The notes under the pieces were generated by a model. It was not told the DNA's origin, searched no databases, and saw nothing but the letters and a program-made list of their open reading frames with translations. A stretch of DNA of 11,787 bases from Bacillota bacterium (GTDB lineage Bacteria > Bacillota > Sulfobacillia > JAJZYS01 > JAJYTV01): positions 1 to 11,787 of the forward strand of contig JAJYTV010000027.1 of assembly GCA_021792885.1 (NCBI GenBank). Direction: 5' to 3'. The position numbers and the translations under genes are program-made. Position 1 is the stretch's first letter. Every line of letters starts with the position of its first letter. Below, piece after piece: positions 1-6,880 of the stretch.

Positions 1-16
1 CGGCCGAACGTCTCGG

Positions 17-499
17 TCACTGGCCGACGAATGTGCCGGTGGTGGTCTGCACGTTGCCCTGCAGGTCGTTCGTGCCCTGCCCCGGATAGGCCAGGATCGG
101 GTCGTTGTCAGCGGGAGAGCCCGGCACGTACATCGACGTGGCTCCCTCGGTGTCGGACACGGCGACGCTGAAGGGCGAGAAGTCGACGATGCGCACGGGC
201 ATCGGATAGGCGATCTGAATGGTCATCACGTTGCCGTAGCCCTGGCGCACCCCCTGCACCGTCGGAGGGAGTTGCACGTTGGCCTGGGTGGGATCGAAAC
301 CGTTTTGCTTGAGGTCTGCGATGATGGTCTGTTGCACGTTCTGTGTGTAGCCGCCCTCGACGGCCATTTCGTTTGCGGCGATGCTGGCGATGCGCGCAAG
401 AGAGGACTTCGCCGCCTGAACCTGCGCGAAGCTGCTGCCGGCCGTCACGCTCAGAAAGATCAGCGCAAGCCCAATGATGTAGCTGACCCACTCGCCCAA
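17..499 (-). CDS. TadE/pseudopilin-like membrane-anchored protein
   Basis: The 160-residue product has an N-terminal hydrophobic segment (about residues 5-24) with only a few residues before it, then an alpha-helical, Ala-rich stretch (about 25-60) and a beta-rich soluble part. This shape is typical of TadE-like or pseudopilin subunits, and it also recalls the short TadE-like proteins near CpaF in Gram-positive conjugative and pilus loci. Residues 43-70 read as a helix-turn region leading into a region with an IQIAYPMPV strand. The start is TTG at 499-497, chosen because GGAGGTGA lies 4 nt upstream. It is the last gene of the visible Tad cluster, 73 nt after the Flp-like gene, so a role as a minor pilin or assembly subunit is inferred. 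There is no Cys pair and no recognisable type III prepilin cleavage motif. Family assignment is tentative; the reading frame itself is secure. Confidence 0.6.
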   Translation of the reverse strand: MGEWVSYIIGLALIFLSVTAGSSFAQVQAAKSSLARIASIAANEMAVEGGYTQNVQQTIIADLKQNGFDPTQANVQLPPTVQGVRQGYGNVMTIQIAYPMPVRIVDFSPFSVAVSDTEGATSMYVPGSPADNDPILAYPGQGTNDLQGNVQTTTGTFVGQ

Positions 500-572
500 A
501 GACTCACCTCCTCAAAAACACGAAACGGGCGGGCTCCGGGTCGCCCCGGCACCCGCCCGCTGCGCTTCGCAA

Positions 573-857
573 TCAGTATTGGGTGAGGTCGTTCAGGCGG
601 GAGTTGACCCAGGCGGCGCCGCCCGCCTTCCAGAAGGCGAAGATGAGCGCCGCGATGATCACGACGACGCCGAGGACCATCAGTTCGTTGACCCACGAGG
701 ACTGGCCGGCCTGCTCGGTGCGCAGGCGATAGACCGTTGAGGCCGTGTTGGCCTGCAGGCGGACGACCGTGCGCAGGGCCGTGTCCTGAACCGATGCGAC
801 AGCACGGTTGAGCGTGGCACGAGCACGGGAGAGGAATCTACGGATCTTGTTCATCAT
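573..857 (-). CDS. Flp-like pilin candidate (94 aa, single membrane segment)
   Basis: This small protein has a basic, amphipathic N-terminal half (residues 1-50, many Arg) and one hydrophobic segment at about 59-76 (starting LMVLGVVVIIAAL), followed by a short polar tail. Flp pilins are small proteins with one helix that lies just after a prepilin-peptidase site and carries Glu at +5. Here Glu58 precedes the hydrophobic run, but the preceding residues (GQSSWVN) do not give the usual Gly at -1, and the leader would be about 50 residues, which is long. It lies after tadC and before a TadE-like gene, where the pilin gene often sits in Tad loci. The first of two adjacent ATG codons (857-855) is used, with GGGAGG about 8 nt upstream. 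The alternative is a non-pilin membrane subunit of the same machine. Confidence 0.55.
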   Translation of the reverse strand: MMNKIRRFLSRARATLNRAVASVQDTALRTVVRLQANTASTVYRLRTEQAGQSSWVNELMVLGVVVIIAALIFAFWKAGGAAWVNSRLNDLTQY

Positions 858-981
858 CAGGTGAACCTCCCTGCATTGGTGTTCGGGGCAAGATCGGACG
901 ACGATGCCAAGGGGACTTTGAGACGGCGATTACGCCAAGCCTTGGCGATGGAGCGGACTGATCACCCCCACATATACGGCG
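858..981 (-). promoter_or_regulatory. tadC-pilin intergenic region with nested hairpin
   Basis: This is the widest gap inside the Tad cluster. Its centre can fold into an outer 6-bp stem (CCAAGG at 907-912 with CCTTGG at 940-945) enclosing a GGCG-ATTA-CGCC hairpin at 925-936. There is no T-tract, so it is not a standard terminator. A processing or stabilising structure ahead of a highly expressed pilin gene is one possibility. I see no convincing -35/-10 pair. Confidence 0.3.
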
Positions 982-1815
982 TTACAACACGCCGGTCGCG
1001 CCGGAGCCGAGCAGCCAGCCAGCGACGAGAAGCACCATGATCCCGAAGATGGCGAAGCCGGGCGCCGTCGTCATCACCATGTCGAGCCTGTTCGTCTGCT
1101 CTTCGGTCTCCTTCTCGCGTGTGATGCGCAGAAGGTCTTGCAAGGGCTCCAGGGCCGCACCTGAGAGCCGGGAGCCCCATGCCTGGGTGATGGTGTCTGT
1201 GAAGGTGCGGAACTCGAGGCGGTTCACCCGGTCGGCGAGCAGCCGCAAGGCATCCCTCGCCGTCTGGACTTCGCCATGCTCGCCCCGCCCGGCCGAAGCC
1301 GTGGCCATGTCGGTCAGGGTGCGCTGCAGGTCGCGCCGCAGAGGGTCACGCATTCCCGGCAGCACGGCGTTCAGGCTGTCCTGCACAGTCCTGCCGAGGT
1401 CGAGGTGGACCCGCAGCACCGCGATCAGGGACGGCAAACCTCGCACCATCTGGTGTTGCCAGTCCCGGTATTGACGCATCACCATCACGCCCGCGATGCG
1501 CCATGCGGCGATCACAATCGGCACGAGCGCCAGAAGCGCGATCCACCAGGATACCAGCAGCAGGCCAAGGAACAGCACGCCGGAGATGATCCCAGTGATG
1601 ACCGCGATGCGCGACGGCGGCCAGCCAAGGGCATCGGCGGCGTGCCGGATGGGTTCCGCCGTCTGCTTCTCCACCGCCTGTGTGATGGCGATGACGATGC
1701 TCTTCCAGGTCGGTGTCGGGGACGTCCCGAAGTGGAACCGGGTCTGCGGCGTCAGGGCGAGCCATACGGCAAGGCCCGCCAGCCCCACGCTCAGGAGTGC
1801 GAGAATCCCTAACAC
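982..1815 (-). CDS. tadC: TadC-like type II secretion F-family membrane platform protein
   Basis: The 277-residue product has an N-terminal membrane segment (residues 1-20), two adjacent hydrophobic segments at about 70-107, a long cytoplasmic helical domain (about 115-245) and a C-terminal membrane segment (about 249-270). This is the layout of T2SSF-domain platform proteins of Tad pili. After the first segment it has a TPxxxFxFGxxPxP stretch (22-35), and at 152-160 it has LPGMRDPLR. Both have counterparts in the upstream TadB-like protein (TPRQGFQFG and VPGLQEPLK), so the two are paralogues. Such proteins form the inner-membrane base that the CpaF ATPase drives. The start is GTG at 1815-1813, supported by AAGGAGGGG just upstream; the overlapping ATG at 1817 is followed at once by a stop. 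The TnpB element separates this gene from tadB, so its expression probably depends on readthrough of that element. Confidence 0.8.
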   Translation of the reverse strand: MLGILALLSVGLAGLAVWLALTPQTRFHFGTSPTPTWKSIVIAITQAVEKQTAEPIRHAADALGWPPSRIAVITGIISGVLFLGLLLVSWWIALLALVPIVIAAWRIAGVMVMRQYRDWQHQMVRGLPSLIAVLRVHLDLGRTVQDSLNAVLPGMRDPLRRDLQRTLTDMATASAGRGEHGEVQTARDALRLLADRVNRLEFRTFTDTITQAWGSRLSGAALEPLQDLLRITREKETEEQTNRLDMVMTTAPGFAIFGIMVLLVAGWLLGSGATGVL

Positions 1816-1855
1816 ATAGCCCCCTCCTTTCTGTGCGGAAGCGCCATCGCGACGA

Positions 1856-1900
1856 CTAGACGCTGATCTCCTCGGACTTGCCGACCGAGTTCTTCACGAC
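1856..1900 (-). pseudogene. orphan 3' tail of a second tadB-like gene
   Basis: The minus strand reads 14 codons and a TAG stop, VVKNSVGKSEEISV, directly after the right end of the TnpB element. The intact TadB ends VVANSVAKSQEISI, so 10 of 14 residues match. At the nucleotide level I count 32 of 45 positions identical with 3250-3294, and many of the differences fall at third codon positions. That pattern indicates two coding tails that diverged under selection for protein sequence. No body of this gene exists: the element begins immediately upstream. The stop lies about 40 nt before the tadC start, so this tail looks like the native end of the gene that used to precede tadC. The homology seems to begin exactly at the element boundary (GTCGTG). 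Confidence 0.7.
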
Positions 1901-2050
1901 TTGACGTCCTCCCCAGGCCGACGCCGGGGGACTCCTCGGTTACCCGAGGTCGGTACTCCGTCGCCGTTTCCCGCAGGTTCCTGCTTCGACGGGGGGCCAG
2001 CGCCCTATCCCTCAGCAGACAGTCACCGCCCGCCCGGCGGCGATTCGAGG
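1881..2050 (-). ncRNA. omega RNA (right-end RNA) of the TnpB element, with guide
   Basis: In TnpB systems the 3' end of the element is transcribed into the guide RNA, whose guide is the sequence just beyond the right end. Here the strand shows the expected structured tail: a CCGCC/GGCGG hairpin just after the tnpB stop, a perfect 6-bp hairpin with a GTAA tetraloop (1934-1949), and the terminal hairpin (1911-1930) before the element tip. The guide would start at 1900 and run down to about 1881, which is the start of the orphan tadB-like tail. The RNA's 5' end is not visible and probably lies inside the 3' part of tnpB. Limits are inferred from family architecture. Confidence 0.65.
1911..1930 (-). 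repeat. right-end hairpin of the TnpB element
   Basis: CCCC/GGGG outer pairs and GGC/GCC inner pairs with one mismatch close a GTCG loop, 9 nt inside the element tip. This is the position of the TnpA-recognised right-end hairpin, and it also forms the last stem of the omega RNA before the guide. Confidence 0.6.
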
Positions 2051-3205
2051 CTAGGCAGCCCGCGCCGCCGTCCCTCTCGCCAAGATCACCTTGGCTGCAT
2101 TCACGTCCGCATGCTCGGTGTGACCGCATGCCACGCAGCGGAAGACATCCCGGCTCGTCCGGTTCTCCGGCGCGACGTGGCCGCACTCCGAGCACTCCTG
2201 GCTCGACTGCTGCGGCGGGACGAGAAGGCGGTGCCCCCCTCGCTCGCGTAGCTTGTACCCGAGCATGCGTCCGAGCTCGTCCCAGCCCTGGTCGAGGATG
2301 GCCCGGTTCAGGCCGCTCTTCTGGGCGATACGGGACCCCGGACTCTCGACGGTGCCCCGCGCCGAGCGCGTCATGTTCCCTATGCGCAGGTCTTCGAGCA
2401 CGATCAGAGCGTGGCTCTTGCTCCACCGTGTCGAGACCTTGTGCAGAAAGTCCGCGCGCTGGCGCCGGATGCTTTGGTGCAGCCGGGCGATCCTGGCCCT
2501 CGTCTTCGCCCGGTTGCGCGAGCCCTTGCGCTGCCGTGCGAGCTTACGCTGCAGGCGAGCGAGTCGCTCCATGCTCTTCGCGTAGGAGTTCACGGGGTCA
2601 ACCAGTTCTCCGTCGGACGTGGCCGCGAAGACTGCCACTCCACGGTCGACGCCGATCGCCGGGCCGATATGCAGATTGGGCTCGGGAATCTCTGCTTCGG
2701 TCTGGATGGAGACATACCAGCCATTGGCCTCGCGGGTGACGGTGGCGTTCTTGATCGTGCCTGGGACCTCGCGGCTCTTGAAGAATCCGACCCAGCCGAT
2801 CTTCGGCAGGAAGACGCGACGGTTCTCCACCTTGACGTCCTGGGGCAGGCGAAAGCTGCCCCCGACACCTCTCTTCTTGAACCGGGGGAGACGCTTCATC
2901 GGCTGGGCCGAGTCGAAGGCGTCGGTGAAGGCCCGGTCCAGGTCCCGGAGCTTCTGCTGCAGGGACTGGGCGTTGGCCTCTGCTAGAAAACCGTACTCCT
3001 CGGACTGCTTCCAGAGCCTGAGCAGTCCGCAGAGGTCGTCGTACCAGACGATCGGCAGACCCTGCTCCAGTCGGTCGAGGTTCAGACGCAGGGCCTTGTT
3101 CCAAACGAAGCGGGCATGTCCCACCATCCTGCGGAAGACGGCCTCCAGATCGGGAGTGGTCTTCAGTTTGAATCGGTAGCCACGGTGGACGAGCGTTGAG
3201 ACCAC
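2051..3205 (-). CDS. tnpB: TnpB RNA-guided DNA endonuclease (RuvC fold)
   Basis: Taking GTG at 3205-3203 as the first codon gives 384 residues, the usual length. All catalytic parts are present: RuvC-I Asp187 in GVDRGV, Glu271 in LIVLEDLRIGN, a CxxC...CxxC zinc ribbon (Cys338, 341, 357, 360) and RuvC-III Asp367 in HADVNAAKVI. The N-terminal OrfB helix-turn-helix region starts HRGYRFKL and contains ARFVWNKAL (31-39). TnpB cuts DNA next to a short motif, guided by the omega RNA, and promotes retention of its element. The start is unclear. The reading frame is open upstream, but a strong SD (AGGAGGTG, 3210-3203) overlaps the GTG. The codon at ideal spacing is ACG at 3196-3194, where an ATG would give the more usual MLVHRGYRF start. 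The nuclease looks intact, though translation may be weakened. Confidence 0.93.
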   Translation of the reverse strand: MVSTLVHRGYRFKLKTTPDLEAVFRRMVGHARFVWNKALRLNLDRLEQGLPIVWYDDLCGLLRLWKQSEEYGFLAEANAQSLQQKLRDLDRAFTDAFDSAQPMKRLPRFKKRGVGGSFRLPQDVKVENRRVFLPKIGWVGFFKSREVPGTIKNATVTREANGWYVSIQTEAEIPEPNLHIGPAIGVDRGVAVFAATSDGELVDPVNSYAKSMERLARLQRKLARQRKGSRNRAKTRARIARLHQSIRRQRADFLHKVSTRWSKSHALIVLEDLRIGNMTRSARGTVESPGSRIAQKSGLNRAILDQGWDELGRMLGYKLRERGGHRLLVPPQQSSQECSECGHVAPENRTSRDVFRCVACGHTEHADVNAAKVILARGTAARAA

Positions 3206-3217
3206 CTCCTGGCTGGA

Positions 3218-3241
3218 TCCTTGCGCAAACGCGCGGAAGGA
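3218..3241 (-). repeat. left-end hairpin of the TnpB element
   Basis: TCCTT pairs with AAGGA and GCGC with GCGC around a 4-nt loop, with a 2-nt bulge. It lies 9 nt from the tadB stop and 13 nt ahead of the tnpB GTG, where the TnpA-recognised left hairpin of an IS200/IS605 element would be. Confidence 0.5.
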
Positions 3242-3249
3242 GCTTATGG

Positions 3250-4152
3250 TCAGATGCTGATTTCCTGCGACTTCGCAACTGAGTTGGCCACGACGTAGGC
3301 GGCGGCGGCAAAGAGCAGCATCGCCACATCGGCGCTCGCCTGCCCCGCCAGCGAGTTCTGGAACACGACGGCGGTCGAGGCCGAGAACACCGGCAGCAGC
3401 AGGAACGCCACCATCGGCAGCCCGATGATGGCGTTCGAGAAGCGGCGGGTTGACGCGATCTTGGCCTGCTTCTTCTGGTCGCCCCGGATCCTCTCGGTCC
3501 ATGCGTCGATCAGTTCCGAGAGCAGATCGGCCGCTGGTTTCTCGCGGCGGTCGGCCTTGAGGATCTCGGCGAGGAGCTGCAGCTCCGAATGCCCGAGCCT
3601 GAGCCCGAGTTCGTAGATGCCCTCCTCCGCACTGCCGCCCACGGTCTCGCGCGCCAGCGCCATCGCGATCCAGGACTTCAGAGGCTCCTGCAGGCCGGGC
3701 ACCGTCTGGCGCAATGCCGTGACGGGGTGCCCCTGCACCGGCAGGGTGAAGCGCATCGTGTTCGCCATGACGTACGCCTCGTTGTCCGCCGCCCTCCAGC
3801 GGGCGAGCGCCAGGTTACGGAGAAGCGCGATCGGGCCTTGGAAGCCGAAGACGCCGAAGATCACCGCCACAACGACGTTGTGTGTTAGGAAGAGCGCGAC
3901 AAATCCGACGAAGCCACCCACGACAAGCTGGATAGGGCGTACCATGAGGTACGGCAAGGGGATGCCGGAAATCCAGACAAGCCGCTTGACACCCTTCAGG
4001 TTCTCCTCGTTCTTGACCGCTTTGTTGTCAGAACGCCGCCCCTTGTCCGGGGGCGGCGCGTTGCCGAACTGAAAGCCCTGGCGCGGCGTTGTGGCCACGT
4101 AGACAGCAAGGGCCACCAGCGCCGCTGCCAGGAGGATCAGGAGCAGGTTCAT
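3250..4152 (-). CDS. tadB: TadB-like type II secretion F-family membrane platform protein
   Basis: The 300-residue product has an N-terminal membrane segment (2-20), a proline-rich charged linker (24-55), hydrophobic segments at about 73-105, a cytoplasmic helical T2SSF-like domain (about 112-235) and C-terminal membrane segments (about 240-262 and 275-290). With TadC it would form the membrane platform for the CpaF motor. Its ATG (4152-4150) lies 3 nt after the cpaF stop, and GAGGTG inside the end of cpaF serves as SD, so translation is coupled. Its last 14 codons, after Tyr286, are a diverged copy of the orphan tail found beyond the TnpB element. The stop is within about 10 nt of the element's left hairpin, so its terminus may have been altered by the insertion. 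Confidence 0.85.
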   Translation of the reverse strand: MNLLLILLAAALVALAVYVATTPRQGFQFGNAPPPDKGRRSDNKAVKNEENLKGVKRLVWISGIPLPYLMVRPIQLVVGGFVGFVALFLTHNVVVAVIFGVFGFQGPIALLRNLALARWRAADNEAYVMANTMRFTLPVQGHPVTALRQTVPGLQEPLKSWIAMALARETVGGSAEEGIYELGLRLGHSELQLLAEILKADRREKPAADLLSELIDAWTERIRGDQKKQAKIASTRRFSNAIIGLPMVAFLLLPVFSASTAVVFQNSLAGQASADVAMLLFAAAAYVVANSVAKSQEISI

Positions 4153-4155
4153 GGG

Positions 4156-5442
4156 CTACACCTCGCTCACTAGCACGTCATCCATCCAGGACTGCCGCTC
4201 AGCACTGAGCTCGGCCACCTGCTCGTGGCTGTCGTCCTGCGCGTTCCAGCGGAAGAGGTCCACCATCTTGCCGTTGACAGGTTCGCAAACGCGCGTCACG
4301 CGCCGCCTTCCGTCGCGCAGTTTGTCGAGGTGGATGACGAGATCGACGGCGGAGTAGACCTCGTGCGTCAGGGCGGCCTGCTCGATGCCCATGCCCGCCT
4401 TCTGGCTGATCCAGTACATGCGGGCACCGAGTTCTTCAGGCCGCCGCAGGTGCATCGTGAAGATCAGCCCACCGTGCTCGGTCTTCGCCGCCTCAATGGC
4501 ATCCATCGCCTCGATACTGCGCACCTCGCCAATCACCAGACGGTCGGGACGCATGCGCAGCGCGTTCACGAACAGGTCGTGCAGCGTGACCTCGATGCCG
4601 GAGTCATCATCGCCGGTCTTCACGGCGACCAACGGAACCGTGTGCGGGTGGCACAGCCGCAGCTCCTCGGTGTCCTCAAGCACCAGAACACGCTCGTTCG
4701 GGTCGTTGAAGGTGGCGTTCGCCAGGGCCCGCAGCAGGGTCGTCTTCCCGGAGCCTGTGGAGCCAGAGACCAGCACGTTCAGTCGGCCGCGCACCGCGCG
4801 CACCGCAAGATCCGCGACTTCGCCGGATAGTGCCCCGGCCACCACGAGGTCACTGAGTTCGAGGGGACGCGACAGGTCGCGCTTGCGGATCGTGATGCAG
4901 GCCCCCTTCGGGCAGAGCGAGGGATGCACGAGGTTGACGCGGCTGCCGTCGGGCCAGGTAAGGTTCAGCACCGGGCGGGCCCTCTGGAAGCGTTGGCCCA
5001 CCTTCTGCGCCATGTCTTCAGCGACGGCAGCGGCCTCTTCGGTGGAGCCAAGCGGCAGGACCGGCATGATCTTGCCGCCCTTCTCCAGCCGCACCTCGCG
5101 CCCGACCACCATGATCTCGGTCACAGCAGGGTCATCGAGGTACTTCTGCAGGGCACCCGCCCCCAGGATGCCGGAGCGCAGCTCCTCGCGCAGGCGCCGG
5201 GCCTGATCGGGCAGGAGCCTCACCTGGGCGACGGCCTGCGCGATCGCCGTGTCGACCTGGACCTCGTGCTCGCGCGGGTCCGCCAGGATCTCCTGGAAGT
5301 TGGCGTGCAGCCACTCGGACGCCTGTTCCCTTGCCTGCTGGTAGGGGTCTGAGGCTTGACCGAACTCCTCGCGCCGCTGCGCAGTCTCAGTCTCGATGCC
5401 GCGCTCCGCGCGGTACGCCCCAAGATCTATCTTCCCGCGCAT
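4156..5442 (-). CDS. cpaF: CpaF/TadA secretion ATPase of the Tad pilus
   Basis: The 428-residue protein is a full-length GspE/VirB11-type hexameric ATPase. The Walker A motif is GSTGSGKT (227-234). The Asp box follows at about 253-262 (LVLEDTEELR), then Walker B in RLVIGEVRS (301-309) and a His box in HGGLIFTMH (323-331). The N-terminal region (about 40-200) carries the helical and PAS-like parts of the CpaF family, including the DPAVTEIMVVG stretch. It powers assembly, and perhaps retraction, of Flp-type pili at the TadB/TadC platform in the cytoplasmic membrane. Its ATG overlaps the cpaE stop by one base (TGATG), with GGGAGG about 9 nt upstream, so the two genes are translationally coupled. 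Similar ATPases occur in Gram-positive conjugative elements, but the TadB/TadC and CpaE neighbours favour a Tad system. Confidence 0.95.
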   Translation of the reverse strand: MRGKIDLGAYRAERGIETETAQRREEFGQASDPYQQAREQASEWLHANFQEILADPREHEVQVDTAIAQAVAQVRLLPDQARRLREELRSGILGAGALQKYLDDPAVTEIMVVGREVRLEKGGKIMPVLPLGSTEEAAAVAEDMAQKVGQRFQRARPVLNLTWPDGSRVNLVHPSLCPKGACITIRKRDLSRPLELSDLVVAGALSGEVADLAVRAVRGRLNVLVSGSTGSGKTTLLRALANATFNDPNERVLVLEDTEELRLCHPHTVPLVAVKTGDDDSGIEVTLHDLFVNALRMRPDRLVIGEVRSIEAMDAIEAAKTEHGGLIFTMHLRRPEELGARMYWISQKAGMGIEQAALTHEVYSAVDLVIHLDKLRDGRRRVTRVCEPVNGKMVDLFRWNAQDDSHEQVAELSAERQSWMDDVLVSEV

Positions 5443-6824
5443 CAGCGCTGGCCTCCCTTCTTCGAGCGAGGTGTCCGCCCGAACAGCATGCCGCGCCGCG
5501 GCTTCTCGACGGTAGGCTCCTCGTCGTCCATCAAGTTCTGCACGAAGGCCCTGAACGGGCCGTTCGGACGCTCGCGCAGGCCGATCGGCTTGCGCGTGAC
5601 GCGCGCGGCCTCGTGGTGCAGGGCATCGAAGGGCAGGGCAAACGCGAGTGGCAGGCCGAGCATCTGGGCGATCTCGCGTGGACCCTTAAGACCACGCTGG
5701 CCGGCGTGGGTCACGACGAGGCCGATCTTGCCCTTGGGGATGCGCAGGTCCTCAAGCTGCTGCAGCATCCAGGCGTTCTGGTAAACCGTCGAGTGATCCG
5801 GGGTGGTCACGAGCAGGATCGAGTCGGCGGCGTACAACAAATCGAGGGTCGCTTCATCGGCGATCTCGAAGGCGGTGTCCACCACGACGAGCCGTGCCTT
5901 CTGTGAGGCGTAGTGGAGGATCTCCTTGACGACCGCGCGCGGCACGTCCGCCGCTCCGATGTTCCGAGAGGGACCAGGGATGACGACGACGCCCTTCGTC
6001 ACCTCGGGCAACTTGTCGACCCACTCCTGTAGGATTTGCATGTCGCGGCGGTCGAGGGCGACAGGCGGCTCGCCGGGCTTGGGCGGCGCGATGTTTAAGG
6101 TATTCAGGAGTTCGCGCAGGTCGGATCGCTGCGAGTCCTCCGGCACGAACTGCAGAAGCAGGTCCGGCTTCGTGAAGTCGAGATCCACACCGATCACGCC
6201 GCCCTCCCGCCCTGCGGCGAGTAAGTTCGCGGCCACGGTGGTCTTGCCGACGTTGCCACGCCCCGAGACGACGGCGACGATCTTGGCGTACTTTGTAACG
6301 ACTTTCGGCGCCGCTTCAGGCGGGAGTTCGGTGATCGTCGGCTGTACCGGCTGGACATGGGCGCGTGGCGCGATTGCGAAACCCTCGGGCATCAGGTCGG
6401 CGATGTCGTTCCAGGTGCGGTTCTCGGTAAGCGCAGCACGCATCGAGTCGAGGTCGAGGTCCTGCCCCGTCATGACGTTGAAGATGCCGTATTGGGCTCC
6501 GGACTGGATTACGGCGCGGCCCTCGTCGTCGAGATCACCGAGCAGAAGCACGATGCGGCAGTTAGGTGCCGCCCTCCGGATCGCAGGTAGAGTGCTTCGC
6601 AGGTCCCCACTGCCGGGGAGGTAGCGGGACACAAGCGCCGTGTCCGGCTGCTCTTCCTTGAGCGCATTCACCAGGTCGTCGAGCAGTGAGACCTGCCGAA
6701 GGAGTCGGAAGTCCCCCTCAAGATGCTGAGCCAGGGTTGGGTTGAGGTGCTCACCCACAGCGAGCACCAGGGACGGCTGGGCGGCCACTCCGCGCAAGCT
6801 GAAACGGATCACAGAATCAGACAA
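5442..6824 (-). CDS. cpaE: CpaE/TadZ-like MinD-family ATPase
   Basis: The product (460 residues) has an N-terminal response-regulator-like domain (about 15-140) and a C-terminal MinD/ParA-type ATPase. The phosphate loop is GRGNVGKTT (188-196), with a GVDLDF segment at 212-217 and VVVDTAFE at 313-320. The loop lacks the standard KGG start of deviant Walker A motifs, as in several TadZ proteins. CpaE/TadZ localises the pilus machine, usually at a pole. I place the start at TTG 6824-6822, because GGAGGTGA (6830-6837) lies 5 nt upstream. The frame is open further up to an ATG at 6884, but that extension runs into the end of the IscB element and has no SD. A basic C-terminal tail (about 440-460) may bind membrane or DNA. 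It is the first visible gene of the Tad operon, and its 5' region is now occupied by the IscB element. Confidence 0.88.
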   Translation of the reverse strand: MSDSVIRFSLRGVAAQPSLVLAVGEHLNPTLAQHLEGDFRLLRQVSLLDDLVNALKEEQPDTALVSRYLPGSGDLRSTLPAIRRAAPNCRIVLLLGDLDDEGRAVIQSGAQYGIFNVMTGQDLDLDSMRAALTENRTWNDIADLMPEGFAIAPRAHVQPVQPTITELPPEAAPKVVTKYAKIVAVVSGRGNVGKTTVAANLLAAGREGGVIGVDLDFTKPDLLLQFVPEDSQRSDLRELLNTLNIAPPKPGEPPVALDRRDMQILQEWVDKLPEVTKGVVVIPGPSRNIGAADVPRAVVKEILHYASQKARLVVVDTAFEIADEATLDLLYAADSILLVTTPDHSTVYQNAWMLQQLEDLRIPKGKIGLVVTHAGQRGLKGPREIAQMLGLPLAFALPFDALHHEAARVTRKPIGLRERPNGPFRAFVQNLMDDEEPTVEKPRRGMLFGRTPRSKKGGQR

Positions 6825-6829
6825 AAGGC

Positions 6830-6837
6830 TCACCTCC
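6830..6837 (-). promoter_or_regulatory. Shine-Dalgarno of cpaE (decides the TTG start)
   Basis: GGAGGTGA lies 5 nt before TTG 6824 and only 2 nt from the AAATACAT repeat that marks the right edge of the IscB element. It overlaps the alternative in-frame ATG at 6839, which therefore cannot use it. Confidence 0.7.
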
Positions 6838-6839
6838 AT

Positions 6840-6847
6840 AAATACAT
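6840..6847. repeat. AAATACAT direct repeat, right flank of IscB element
   Basis: This AT-rich 8-mer is identical to 8610-8617 and brackets the IscB block. With its neighbours, 10 of 11 positions agree (CCNATGTATTT on the minus strand). It adjoins the cpaE SD. Confidence 0.5.
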
Positions 6848-6880
6848 AGGTGGATGGTGGGCGGACGAACCGCTCATTCG

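Larger units (their letters stand above)
1901..3249 (-). mobile_element. TnpB-only IS200/IS605-type element (IS1341-like)
   Basis: The unit contains tnpB but no tnpA (Y1 transposase), so it needs a TnpA supplied in trans. The right end is clear. After the tnpB stop, the strand has a GTAA-capped hairpin, then an imperfect C-rich/G-rich hairpin at 1911-1930 and the tip GAGGACGTCAA ending at 1901. Tips ending in TCAA are familiar from IS608-type right ends. The left end is less certain. A hairpin at 3218-3241 (TCCTT and GCGC arms, AAAC loop on the plus strand) is a good left subterminal hairpin, so the left tip lies between it and the tadB stop at 3250, unless the tadB tail itself belongs to the element. 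The length, about 1.35 kb, fits the family. It lies between tadB and tadC in the operon's orientation. Confidence 0.8.

Noticed and set aside
3206..3502. N-terminal extension of tnpB upstream of the GTG start (483-residue version)
   Set aside because: It overlaps tadB in another frame on the same strand, shows no TnpB-like sequence before HRGYRFKL, and would cross the element's left end.
4385..5206. 273-codon plus-strand frame opposite cpaF
   Set aside because: It is antisense to a well-supported ATPase gene, rich in Arg and Ser as expected of a GC-rich shadow frame, and has no domain.
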